From Alopecurus myosuroides (lineage: Eukaryota > Streptophyta > Magnoliopsida > Poales > Poaceae), in the NCBI GenBank assembly GCA_028641055.1, contig CM054062.1:24994536-25058535 (forward strand): a stretch of 64,000 bases of DNA, given 5' to 3'. The translations under genes were made by a program, and so were the position numbers. Position 1 is the first letter of the stretch, and each line of letters opens with the position of its first letter. Of this stretch, positions 1-12,100 are shown piece by piece. The notes under the pieces were generated by a model. The model worked only from the letters and a program-made list of their open reading frames with translations, was not told the DNA's origin and made no database searches.

Positions 1-2
1 AA

Positions 3-899
3 TTACGTGCTAGGTGGGAAAGAGAAGATGAATTGGCTAGAAAGAATAATATTGCTAGAGTTTTCACTATCACAACCACTAGTAAAAATGAAGTTCCAAG
101 TGCTAGTAAACCTCCTACTATCAATGGTAAAGTAATTGGTGTTAATAAAATCCCTACTCCTTTGGTGAAACGTACTAAATTGCCTCAAACTGCAGAAATT
201 ACTCCTGATAAAAGTGCTGAAATTTTTAGAGGTATGGGAGATAATGGTCCCATTACTTTTGATGATAATAATTTTGATTTTGATGATTGCAATATCTCTA
301 AAGTTATTATGCTCCTACTAAAGCTTGCTAGAAGTCCCAATGCTAGTGCCATGAATATGGCCTTTACTAAACATATTACCAATGCTCTCATGAAAGTTAG
401 GGAAGAAAAGTCGAAACTTGAAACATCTATCCGTAGGAAATTAGATGATGGTTCGGAGCCTATCATTAAGATAAAAGTAAATGATTTTGATTGCAATGTT
501 TTGTGTGATCTTGGTGCTAGTATCTCTGTTATGCCTCAAAAGCTTTATGATATGCTTGATCTACCACCGTTGGAACACTGTTATTTGTATGTTCATCTTG
601 CTGTTAATGCTAAGAAGAAACCTCTTGGTAGAATTGATGATGTTCTTATTATGATTAACAATAACCTTGTACATGTTTATTTTGTTGTTATAAACATTGA
701 ATGCAATGCTTCTTGTCCTATTTTTTTGGGAAGACCTTTTCTTGGTGCTATTATTGATATGAAAGAGGGGAGTATTAAATATCAATTCCCCCTCAAGAAA
801 GGTTTGGAACACTTTCCTAAAAAGAAGATGAAGCTACTATTTGACTCTATTATTAGAGCAAGATATGATGTTGATGCTTCTTCAATTGAAAATACTTGA
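3..899 (+). pseudogene. gag C-terminus and aspartic protease of the Athila-type element (partial, 5' end outside window)
   Basis: The frame is open from base 3 to the TGA at 897-899, and no internal start is needed because coding clearly comes in from the left (LRARWEREDELARKN). The protease shows the CDLGASISVMP active-site motif, with the Asp codon at 507-509, followed by a flap-like region and a CPIFLGRPFL block near residue 235. A homologous but frameshifted copy lies on the opposite strand at 18256-19260. The frame stops after protease and no RT follows, which fits a gag-protease-only element. As far as visible the reading frame is undamaged, but it is incomplete. Protease assignment is from the DxGA and GRPFL pattern of plant Gypsy elements. 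Confidence 0.8.
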
Positions 900-2762
900 G
901 TTTCCCTTTTATGCCTAGCTGAAAGGCGTTAATGAAAAGCGCTACCAGGAGACAACCCGTTTTATTTCGCTGTTTTCAACTCGTTTTCTTTGGTGTGCTT
1001 TGCACCTGGTTGTTGTATATTTCCTTAGAAACCCCTCTGTATCTTTTCTTTTGAGTTTTTGTTGAGCCAAGTAAAGCCTCTAGTGCAAACTTGAGGCTAT
1101 ATTTCGGATTTCTGCGCAAGAAACAGATTTCTGCTGTCCACTGTTAATTCCGTAAAAAATCACAAAAAATTCACAATGATCTGAGATTTTTTTGTGCTTA
1201 ATCCTGAGTTATATACGCAACTTTTCTTACTTTACCACTTTTTGATTTGAGAAACAGAAGATTTTTGTAAAAATCAATCTTTACCCGCTATTCTGTTTTG
1301 ACAGATTTCTGCCATTTATTGCATTTGCATCTTAATCTCTTTCTTTTGGTGTTCTTTTGAGAAAAAGAGTTCTAAAATAAGTTGTGACAGTAGATAATGT
1401 GTTTTTGAGTGTTAGACTTGTGTTGAAACTGAACCATGTGAATTTATTATTTCAATTGCACTAACGTTGCTAATGAAGATTGTGAGAAGTTTGGTGTGAA
1501 GGAAGTTTTCAAGGGTCAAGAGAAGACGATGATATGATGTGATCAAGAAGAGTGAAAAGCCTAAGCTTGACGATGCCCCGGTGGTACATCCCATTATATT
1601 CCAAGAAGACTCAAGCGTCTAAGCTTAGGGATGCCCAAGGCATCCCCTTCTTCATCAACAAATTATCAGGTCACTTCTAGTGAAACTATATTTTTATTCG
1701 GTCGCATCTTATGTGCTTTACTTGGAGCGTCTTTTATTTTTGTTTTCAGTTTGTTTTTGTTTTTGCTTTTAGTTTGTTTTTAATTTTTCAATAATCTTGG
1801 TTGGACCCTAGCATTCTTTTATTGGAGAGTGACACGCTCCGCTTTTTCATGAGAATACTTTGTATTCTTAATCCCTGTCTAGCTGCTGCAATTATTTAGC
1901 TCCTGTTTTGCATGCATCTCTTATTAGAGCTGTTAGTTTTAGTAGTGTTATGTGAGTACTCTCATGTTTGCTTTCTGTACCATAAAAAGTATTTTTGTTA
2001 AAGCATGTTTTGTATGGTGCTTGTTGGGAGAAGAAAATTGTTGCTTGAAGTAGAATTTATAACAGTGCTAGTAGAAACTTGTATAGACTGTGGCTAGAAC
2101 TTTTTCATGACCATGCTAAATTTTATTTTAGTTTTAAAGCCTTGTGGTTATTGAGTAGCATGAATAGCCTCAAATAGATGATAGTGTTTAATATGTCTTG
2201 AAAGATTCATGAGTTGTTCTTGTCATAGTAAAGCATCAATATATGGTATTCTCTTTCGAATGTTTTATTTGGTTGACTTGGCGCATGCTCACACCATGTT
2301 TATGACTACAAACCAGTCACGAATAGCCTCCATGAACACTTAGTTTTTGAACTTGTGATATTGCTTATGTTTTAATTAATGATCCTTATGTCGCGAAGCA
2401 TGATTATGGCTCTTATGCTCTCTTGATTTGTCGCTCCCAGTCTTTTGCTAGCCTCCACCTGTACTGAGTATGAGCTCTACTCGTGCATCCAAACTCCCTT
2501 AAACAAAGCTGTTTCCCATTGTGTACACCATACCTACCTACATGTGGTATTTATCTGCCACTCCAAGTAAATTGCTCATGTGTTACCTTTAAAACCTTCA
2601 AAATTACTCCTGCTTTATGTTCCTGTTTTTGCTCATGAGGACGTCAATAGAGAATCTTTATCTCACTTGTTGATTGGATTTCACACCCTGGACTAGTGGC
2701 TTCATCCGCTTATCCAAATGATAGAAGAGCTGGCAGCAGGGTGCCCAGCCCCAAATTAATAC
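900..2762 (+). other. non-coding internal domain of the Athila-type element
   Basis: No long frame is present. Stretches here match the reverse complement of about 16660-18250. Shared landmarks are the run after the gag stop with AAAGGCGTTAA (928-938 here), the block reading GGCATCCCCTTCTTCATCAAC (about 1640) and the TTTGCTAGCCTC block (about 2447). This is where pol would be expected in an autonomous element. The right end is cut by the insertion at 2763. Confidence 0.7.
2758..2762. repeat. target-site duplication AATAC (left copy)
   Basis: AATAC directly before the LTR start at 2763. The identical five bases at 13484-13488 directly follow the other LTR, which proves one insertion event into the Athila-type element. 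Confidence 0.95.
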
Positions 2763-3286
2763 TGTAGCGCCCTACCTTTTGATAAAGATAGAACACTTGT
2801 GTATCCTGCTATTCCCGGGATCTCTGATAGCATACACATGACAAAAGGAAATATTCATTGCAATAGCATCATTCTACATCGTTGATCCAGTGGATAAGAA
2901 ATAAAATAGACTTACAAATGGCATAGTCAACATGGACTAGCCCAAATAACAAGGTCTCAAAATAAACACAGCGGAAAACAAATCTTCAATGAGCCTTCTT
3001 CACTTCATGCGCCACAGGCAGAACATGTTGGCGATAGACTCGAGATCCTAAACGAAATCCTCACTCGTCTTCAGATTCATCTGCACGTTGGAATATGCAG
3101 CCCCCACGGGGGAGGAAGTCAGTACAAACAATGTACTAGCAAGTGACACTTGTATGGTGGCAGTTTTGAGGAATAACTATCTACATGATATTTGGCTGGT
3201 GGAGTCTGGGCTATTTGCATAAAGCCAATTTTGTCCTATATTTGACAATTTCCTTTTAAACAAAAGAAATCATTTGTACAATCCTT

Positions 3287-3843
3287 CATGGTTAAACCAC
3301 CATAAAGGTGAACAAATCATCATGGCTAAACCACCATGAAGTTTGAAAGTCATCATGGTTAAACCACCATGAAGTTTGGTTGTGGCACCATGGTTAAACC
3401 ACCATGTGCCCTATAAAGGGTTTCTACCATATTTTACTTTATTCAGAAAAGATGAGGAGATCCTTCGGCACCAACTCTGTCTAGCTGCTCAACTGGCCCA
3501 TAACCGGGGACACGTCTAAGATCTTAGTTTTTAACTCTGCAGAGGTTGTGCACTTTCACCTTGAGACTCATTTTCCCCGAGAGAAAAATGAGACAAGATC
3601 TTTGGGAAGAGGGATTCAACCATACCAGTAATGACTCGTTGCTCCTAAAATTCTACCACCCACTGTCAATACAACAGGAGGAACCCCTACAACTTACTTA
3701 ATCTTGGCAGAGCCCATATTACCTCAAGGCTGCACTGGAAGCTAACTACACAGTGAAGACCTACAGATCTCTTTAATCCTGGGTGGCGGTCCACAAGTGT
3801 ACTCTCAGGTGATAACCCCCACATCCATGGTTAAACCACCATG
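3287..3843. repeat. five copies of a palindromic 18-mer in the left LTR
   Basis: CATGGTTAAACCACCATG and close variants occur at 3287-3303, 3321-3338, 3354-3371, 3389-3406 and 3826-3843. The first four are spaced about 33-35 bp. The arms CATGGT and ACCATG pair with each other. The same five copies recur in the right LTR near 9701, 9735, 9768, 9803 and 10240. Confidence 0.9.
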
Positions 3844-5349
3844 AACATGGTCCTGAGTAGCCACTCAACATAATCCAAGCAAGGTTCAGTCCACCCAGGT
3901 GTTTCATTGGGTTGTTAATTTTCATTTCTTTTCAAAACATCACAACCCAACATGTATCATCAATAGTTGTGATAATATTCTGGCATAGCTAGACTAGTAT
4001 CTAGTAGAGGTTTCAGGTTGGCTACACACTACTAGGTATTTCTAGGCATAGCATATACTTTGGAAAATAAATAAAATCACCTATGATGCATACTACTGAA
4101 AACTCTAATGCAGTAAAAGTGGGACATGAGCATCACTTGCCTTCTGGGAGTTGGTATAAAAGCACTATCTTCACAAATAGAATGTTGCTCTCCGTACAAT
4201 CTAAACAATACAAATAAATAACAATAAACAAGAAAATTCACCAACATACAAACAAATACAACAGAATATACCATACAGAAGCATATCAAGTTATTCAACT
4301 TGATTGGTGTTAACATTGACAAGGTTTTGACACATAATTCAATATGCAAAAGGAATTATGATGAGATGGTTATTGTTTGGTCTTGTCTGGACAAGTTCAA
4401 GGTTATCATGATAATTAAATTTATGAAAAGGAGATTATAGTGGTTTGAGTTAGGCTTAACACATAATTCAATTTACCAAAAGAATTATGGTAAAAGGGTT
4501 TAGGCCTAGCCACCAGGGTATGGGTTGTTCAACGAATATCACTTCACTCAATATACAAAAGAAGTGGGTGTGATAAGGTTTAAGGCTTAAGGGTTTTTAG
4601 AAATCAAAACCATGACAAACATGATTTATTCCATGGCTTTGGGTACTAGGGTTTCAAGCAATTCACAATATGACTTGTAAATTTACAAAAGGTCTTGGGA
4701 TATGGGTTTCTGGTCCAAAGTTGTTGTCACATGTGGTTAACATGAAATTGGTTTTGGTGTGATCAAAATTATCATACCACAAATTTCCTAAAGGGGTTTC
4801 TCATCAGACAACACTTAATTTATAATGGCTGACTTCTATGGATGGTTTATAGGACAAAAATACATGGAATGGGTTCCCTGGTCACAATTAGTTTGGGTAC
4901 TGGTTTCTCTGGTCTAAGGTAACTAAATAGAACAAATTTCTAGAAGGAAGCTAAATAAAATTATTTATAGAATTAAAACTAGGTGCAAAATACTCAAATG
5001 GTCATTTAAATTCTAAACTCCATTTTAATTGGTTCAATAAATATTTTGGGACAGATAGTATGAAAGTACACCTCCTAAGGATTCCAAAAATATTTTATTT
5101 GCAATTTTTGTATTTGCAGAATTTGAATTATGCTAGAATTCATCAAACAAGCATATTTAAATTTGAACCAATTTAAGTTTGTAAAATTTGAATTTGGACA
5201 GTGCAGAAAGTTTCTACATGTTCAGGGGATTTCAAAAAGTCTAAGTTTGATAAATTTGTCCTGATGGTTAAAAAGTTATGAACATTACAAGTTACAGGGT
5301 CTTTTCTGTAAATCTGCATTTGATTTTCTATTCGGAATAAAACAGAAAC

Positions 5350-6310
5350 AGGTTCAGGCCACGTGGCGCTTTCGGATTGGTTGGGCTAGCTGACTAGGCG
5401 CTGGCTTGGCTGCTTAGTAGGCGATGACGTGGTTAAGTGGGACGATCTTGGACGTTGGATTCAGATCCAACGGGTGCATACCCCTTCGGGCTAGCGATCT
5501 AATCACGACCGCTGATAATAGATCGAACGGCAGGGAGATGGGAGCTCACCTCGGGTCGCCGGAAGCGGCCGGGGAATGGTGGCGCGGTGCTGCTGGACGC
5601 CGGGGTTTCGCCGGAGTTGGAGCTCCGGTGGTTTTCGAGCTCAACGGATGAGATGGCGGGCTTCATCGGGGGATGAAGAGCACGATGGTTGCCTTGGAGC
5701 GCTCCCTCGCTTCCTCGGGAGGTCGCGGCGCGTGGACGGAGGCGACACGGGCTCCGGCAGCTTCGTTCCGGCTTGGCGCGGTCGTTCTGCGGCATTCAAA
5801 ATCCCATTGTGGGAGTCAGAGGGTGCGCGCGGGAAAGGGGAAGCGAATGCGGGCAGTCTAGGGCGCACGGGGTGGCTCACCTCATCGGAATTCGGAATCG
5901 ACGGCGGCGGCAGAGGAGATTCCGGCGAGTGAATTGGATGGCCTCAAGGCGAGATAGAGAGGGAGAATAGAGGGGAAAGTAGGAGGGGCTCCAGGGTCAC
6001 GTGAATAGAAGGTTTCGGGGGCGAGGAGGGCCGTGGGGCGAGGGGATCATGCGCGGCGGTTTCGGCCAGATCGTGGGGCGTGCGAGGCAGTTGGAGGTAG
6101 GGGAAGGTGGCCAAGGTCAGCCTGACGTCACGGGGGCCCACCGGTCGGTGAGAGAGGAGAGGGGGGGCGCGCTGGTGGGCTGCTGCTGTTTCCACGCGCG
6201 TGCGGTAGCCAAGGTGGTGGGCCTGGGCTGCTACTGGGCTCCTCTGCGCTGCGCGCTGCGACGGGTAAGGGGGTGGGCTGGCTCGGGCCAGCCTGTTGTG
6301 TTTTTTTTGT
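5350..6310 (-). other. GC-rich block inside the left LTR
   Basis: GC-rich island in otherwise AT-rich LTR DNA. It contains long open frames on both strands that match no protein I know. They are best read as by-products of base composition in a transcribed LTR leader. On the minus strand it contains GAG/GTGAGC donor-like sites. The same block is at 11764-12714 in the other LTR; there a minus-strand frame of 184 codons stays open, while a single base change at about 5947 closes it here. Confidence 0.6.
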
Positions 6311-7075
6311 TCTTCTCTTTTTTTCTACTGTTATTTTTCTTTTCTTGTTTATATTTAATAAATCATAACTTTTATTTTATAAAACCAAATTGCATGAAGA
6401 TAATTTCTAAATACTTGTACAAACTTTATCTTTCAACTGGAAGCATGTTTGTGCTGTTTTCAACACTTTTAAATTTTTAAATTTTGAAAAGAGGTATAAT
6501 GCCTTAATAGCTTATGATCATTTTAAATAGAAAAAAATTATAATAAATTGAAATTAGGCTTTAATAAAATTAAGAGAGGTTGTTTCAAATGTATAAATTG
6601 GTTTTCAAGGTCTTTTACTTGTTTTCAAAAACAAAATAATTTATATAAACACTTTATTTGTTATTACTTGATATAATATTTGAAAAGCATTATGAAAATA
6701 TTTTTATTCACATGAAATAATTTTGGAGGCATGGAGAAATTATTAGAGATAGTAATTCTCTGATTTTTAATATCATAAACATTTTCATAGTTATAAGTGG
6801 GTTGAAAATAATGTTTGTAGGGAGGTTTGTTAAGGAGAAACATTTTCTCTTTATGATGAAAACTAAATTTGAAATAGACTTAGGGTTTAAGGAAGAAGGG
6901 TTGTTTGGATTCTTAATTCCAATTTCATTGGAATGTGTATTGTTTTAGTTTGTTTCTGGCATCTCATTTGGTTTGTGGTGACTTGTTTAACATGAAAACA
7001 AAAGTTTCAAATTTTTGTGATTTTTGAGTTTCTTCAAAAAAAAAAAAAAAAAAAAAAAAAAACAGGGATGTTACA

Positions 7076-7188
7076 GACTACCACCCTTAAAAGAAATCTC
7101 GTACCGAGATTTGGGAAGGCTAGAAAGAAAGATAGGTTTGGGTAGCTGGGCTTAAACCAATTGGGTGGCTACCACCCTTAAAAGAAAC
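7076..7188 (-). promoter_or_regulatory. polypurine tract of the LARD-like element, present twice
   Basis: Directly inside the 3' LTR, the minus strand reads TTTTAAGGGTGGTAGTC at 7076-7092. A second, nearly identical tract (TTTTAAGGGTGGTAGCC) lies about 90 bp further in, at about 7168-7184. Between them, at 7091-7109, AAATCTCG and its inverted partner CGAGATTT form a short stem. Confidence 0.65.
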
Positions 7189-7479
7189 TTTTGTGGGTAA
7201 TCTAAAAACTCTTGTCTAACTTGTTTCTGGTTTTACTATATCTTCAGCTGGAGTCATACTTCAACATCCATAATATCCTTGTATATCATGTATCCAATCC
7301 TGGTAGGTACTTGGAATCTTGAATCCATGTTTTCAACATGTAGGGTTCTATGTGTTCATATTCATCCCCAATAGGATGAGTCTATTCACATAGATTAGAA
7401 TGTGGTTTTACTCAACATGGCTAGAGTAGAACTTTCTCTTGCATTAGAGCTCCAGATCAACATAAGTTTGTTGAACTAC

Positions 7480-8230
7480 TTTTGACTCTGAGGGTCACTC
7501 TTTGGGTCAATCAAAAATCCTTGGCGGTCTAACCTTCACTTCAGTTTCTTGGATGATGTCAGGATCAAAGAAATTTCTTTCTCCTAGGCCACTCCACAAC
7601 AAAGGTGTGGTGAATTTTCTTCCCATACAAAGCTTCAGTTGGTGCCATCTCAATACTAGCTTGATAACAGTTGTTGTAGGAAAGATTCTTCATATGGTAA
7701 GTTATCATACCAACTAGATCCATAGTCTAAAACACACACTCTCAGCATATCTTCTAAAATCTGATTCACTATCTCAGTCTGTCCCTCTGTTTGAGGGTGA
7801 AATGATGTGCTGAACTCCAGTCTGGTTCCTAATGATTCATGCAGCTGCTTTCAGGAGTGTGGGGTAAACTGGGTACCCCTATCAGACACATTACTCTTTG
7901 GAACACCATGAAGACAGACAATCTTCTTCTTGTATATATCAGCCAACTTTAGTGGTCTTTCTGGTACAGAGTGTGGTATCTTTGTCAGACGATCAACTAC
8001 TTCCCCAAATAGAATCATACCCTGATTTGGTTTGAGGTAATCCAGTGATAAGATCCATACCAATTTGTTCCCATTTCCTTGGCGATATTTCATCATGTTG
8101 TTGTATATCTTGAATGCAAACACCATGCTATTTCTAACGAAACACTCAGGGTAGGCAATATCTTCCATTGCATGATTCCTCCAAGATTGGCTTTGTCCTG
8201 ACCGAAGTTTAGTACGTTTCGGCAACACTT
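7480..8230 (-). pseudogene. integrase remnant (Tekay type), frameshifted
   Basis: Minus-strand pieces match a chromovirus integrase core. One segment reads VDRLTKIPHSVPERP, then IVCLHGVPKSNVSDRGTQFT around 7870-7960. In a shifted frame further along come [20 protein letters not shown] and a degraded EALYGK motif (about 7600-7800). The middle Asp and the catalytic Glu region can be recognised, but several frameshifts and stops rule out a working enzyme. No gag, protease, RT or RNase H is left. The intact integrase at 59500-60250 in this window shows the expected pattern. Confidence 0.8.
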
Positions 8231-9161
8231 TCTTAACATAGGGTTATAATAATATTCTACCATTCTATGGTTCAGGCTTAACGTTGTTGCCTCTCTAATA
8301 GGTATGTCACTCAGATTCCACATGTCTATCATCTCTTGTTGATGGACTTACAGCTCCTTAGGATAGAGGTGGTTTGCTCATGGATGTGATTGTTCCTTCA
8401 TACAGAAGAATAGAATCCTGAGATCTTTGGCATTCCTCAACTGGATGGTTGTCTCAAGGGTGCTCCTTCGGTGTCAAGTCAGTTGTTGCACTCCAATTTA
8501 TAATCTCAATATGGTTGGTAAAGGGGTATTATGTTGGGTTTGGTTTTGTTTAGCATGGATGAGTAGAGATTTAGAAAGAGACTAAAGAGAGTTCCTACCC
8601 AAACACACAAAGCAAGGCAAATCATCTTACGAACAACATCTAAAAAGCATATAGCAAACATCCATCACTCCAATCATCAATTATTAACAAACAACCTAGT
8701 ATTGTCATACCATACACAAATGTATGATCAATACACTAACACTTTAACGTTGTTCTAACAAAGTAACTAAATTGGTGGTCTCATCTATATCTTCTTGAGT
8801 TTCATCAAATCCTCCTGTCAATGTCTTGAGGTGTTTGTGATTGTTGTGAAGTGTGGGTATATCTCCAAGTTTCTTCAATGGTCTTGATGTAGATCTTCAT
8901 GTTGAAACCAAAAGGTCATGTGAAAAATATTCCTTTCACTCCATGATTTTTCACCAACCATGTCTTGATGGAAAACAAGAGGTAGGCCATCTATAAAAAC
9001 ATAAGAATATTTTGAAGGTGAATAATAGATGAGAGGATATGAGAAAGATTAATATGTGATGTTCTGTTTCTATAGGTTTGAATAAAGTAGATTTTCAATC
9101 CTAGGGTCTTTTTTCTAGCTCTAATCCAAACTTAGGGTCTCGATCCTACAGGCAACACTAT
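8231..9161 (-). other. leader/internal non-coding region of the LARD-like element
   Basis: No recognisable coding sequence in about 930 bp between the PBS and the integrase remnant. It is presumably the untranslated leader joined to integrase by an internal deletion. Confidence 0.5.
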
Positions 9162-9173
9162 GCTCTGATACCA
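9162..9173 (-). promoter_or_regulatory. primer-binding site, initiator tRNA-Met
   Basis: The minus strand reads TGGTATCAGAGC, the standard initiator-Met PBS of plant LTR elements, three bases inside the LTR at 9177. It fixes the minus orientation. The same 12-mer occurs at 54838-54849 in the autonomous Tekay element. Confidence 0.9.
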
Positions 9174-9176
9174 TTT

Positions 9177-12100
9177 TGTAGCGCCCTACCTTTTGATAAA
9201 GATAGAACACTTGTGTATCCTGCTATTCCCGGGATCTCTGATAGCATACACATGACAAAAGGAAATATTCATTGCAATAGCATCATTCTACATCGTTGAT
9301 CCAGTGGATAAGAAATAAAATAGACTTACAAATGGCATAGTCAACATGGACTAGCCCAAATAACAAGGTCTCAAAATAAACACAGCGGAAAACAAATCTT
9401 CAATGAGCCTTCTTCACTTCATGCGCCACAGGCAGAACATGTTGGCGATAGACTCGAGATCCTAAACAAAATCCTCACTCGTCTTCAGATTCATCTGCAC
9501 GTTGGAATATGCAGCCCCCACGGGGGAGGAAGTCAGTACAAACAATGTACTAGCAAGTGACACTTGTATGGTGGCAGTTTTGAGGAATAACTATCTACAT
9601 GATATTTGGCTGGTGGAGTCTGGGCTATTTGCATAAAGCCAATTTTGTCCTATATTTGACAATTTCCTTTTAAACAAAAGAAATCATTTGTACAATCCTT
9701 CATGGTTAAACCACCATAAAGGTGAACAAATCATCATGGCTAAACCACCATGAAGTTTGAAAGTCATCATGGTTAAACCACCATGAAGTTTGGTTGTGGC
9801 ACCATGGTTAAACCACCATGTGCCCTATAAAGGGTTTCTACCATATTTTACTTTATTCAGAAAAGATGAGGAGATCCTTCGGCACCAACTCTGTCTAGCT
9901 GCTCAACTGGCCCATAACCGGGGACACGGCTAAGATCTTAGTTTTTAACTCTGCAGAGGTTGTGCACTTTCACCTTGAGACTCATTTTCCCCGAGAGAAA
10001 AATGAGACAAGATCTTTGGGAAGAGGGATTCAACCATACCAGTAATGACTCGTTGCTCCTAAAATTCTACCACCCACTGTCAATACAACAGGAGGAACCC
10101 CTACAACTTACTTAATCTTGGCAGAGCCCATATTACCTCAAGGCTGCACTGGAAGCTAACTACACAGTGAAGACCTACAGATCTCTTTAATCCTGGGTGG
10201 CGGTCCACAAGTGTACTCTCAGGTGATAACCCCCACATCCATGGTTAAACCACCATGAACATGGTCCTGAGTAGCCACTCAACATAATCCAAGCAAGGTT
10301 CAGTCCACCCAGGTGTTTCATTGGGTTGTTAATTTTCATTTCTTTTCAAAACATCACAACCCAACATGTATCATCAATAGTTGTGATAATATTCTGGCAT
10401 AGCTAGACTAGTATCTAGTAGAGGTTTCAGGTTGGCTACACACTACTAGGTATTTCTAGGCATAGCATATACTTTGGAAAATAAATAAAATCACCTATGA
10501 TGCATACTACTGAAAACTCTAATGCAGTAAAAGTGGGACATGAGCATCACTTGCCTTCTGGGAGTTGGTATAAAAGCACTATCTTCACAAATAGAATGTT
10601 GCTCTCCGTACAATCTAAACAATACAAATAAATAACAATAAACAAGAAAATCCACCAACATACAAACAAATACAACAGAATATACCATACAGAAGCATAT
10701 CAAGTTATTCAACTTGATTGGTGTTAACATTGACAAGGTTTTGACACATAATTCAATATGCAAAAGGAATTATGATGAGATGGTTATTGTTTGGTCTTGT
10801 CTGGACAAGTTCAAGGTTATCATGATAATTAAATTTATGAAAAGGAGATTATAGTGGTTTGAGTTAGGCTTAACACATAATTCAATTTACCAAAAGAATT
10901 ATGGTAAAAGGGTTTAGGCCTAGCCACCAGGGTATGGGTTGTTCAACGAATATCACTTCACTCAATATACAAAAGAAGTGGGTGTGATAAGGTTTAAGGC
11001 TTAAGGGTTTTTAGAAATCAAAACCATGACAAACATGATTTATTCCATGGCTTTGGGTACTAGGGTTTCAAGCAATTCACAATATGACTTGTAAATTTAC
11101 AAAAGGTCTTGGGATATGGGTTTCTGGTCCAAAGTTGTTGTCACATGTGGTTAACATGAAATTGGTTTTGGTGTGATCAAAATTATCATACCACAAATTT
11201 CCTAAAGGGGTTTCTCATCAGACAACACTTAATTTATAATGGCTGACTTCTATGGATGGTTTATAGGACAAAAATACATGGAATGGGTTCCCTGGTCACA
11301 ATTAGTTTGGGTACTGGTTTCTCTGGTCTAAGGTAACTAAATAGAACAAATTTCTAGAAGGAAGCTAAATAAAATTATTTATAGAATTAAAACTAGGTGC
11401 AAAATACTCAAATGGTCATTTAAATTCTAAACTCCATTTTAATTGGTTCAATAAATATTTTGGGACAGATAGTATGAAAGTACACCTCCTAAGGATTCCA
11501 AAAATATTTTATTTGCAATTTTTGTATTTGCAGAATTTGAATTATGCTAGAATTCATCAAACAAGCATATTTAAATTTGAACCAATTTAAGTTTGTAAAA
11601 TTTGAATTTGGACAGTGCAGAAAGTTTCTACATGTTCAGGGGATTTCAAAAAGTCTAAGTTTGATAAATTTGTCCTGATGGTTAAAAAGTTATGAACATT
11701 ACAAGTTACAGGGTCTTTTCTGTAAATCTGCATTTGATTTTCTATTCGGAATAAAACAGAAACAGGTTCAGGCCACGTGGCGCTTTCGGATTGGTTGGGC
11801 TAGCTGACTAGGCGCTGGCTTGGCTGCTTAGTAGGCGATGACGTGGTTAAGTGGGACGATCTTGGACGTTGGATTCAGATCCAACGGGTGCATACCCCTT
11901 CGGGCTAGCGATCTAATCACGACCGCTGATAATAGATCGAACGGCAGGGAGATGGGAGCTCACCTCGGGTCGCCGGAAGCGGCCGGGGAATGGTGGCGCG
12001 GTGCTGCTGGACGCCGGGGTTTCGCCGGAGTTGGAGCTCCGGTGGTTTTCGAGCTCAACGGATGAGATGGCGGGCTTCATCGGGGGATGAAGAGCACGAT

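Larger units (their letters stand above)
2763..7075 (-). repeat. 3' LTR (element sense) of the LARD-like element
   Basis: 4313 bp, TG...CA ends, nearly identical to 9177-13483. The differences I found are single bases in the 3050 region (AAACG against AAACA), near 3516 (ACGTC against ACGGC), near 4240 (AATTC against AATCC), near 5947 (CAAGG against CGAGG) and near 6977 (TTTGTGG against TTTTTGG). The A-run is 27 at 7036-7062 against 21 in the other copy. Confidence 0.95.

Noticed and set aside
3287..3406. Regularly spaced repeats as a CRISPR array
   Set aside because: Eukaryotic LTR context; spacers are short and similar to each other; the units are palindromic and the cluster occurs in both LTRs.
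5424..6480. Long open frames on both strands in the GC-rich block (also at 11838-12894) as host genes
   Set aside because: They lie inside an LTR present twice, overlap each other on both strands, lack recognisable domains and are explained by GC-rich composition.
7036..7062. A-run as the poly(A) tail of a retrogene or LINE
   Set aside because: The same run (shorter) is at the same place in the other LTR, so it belongs to the LTR itself.
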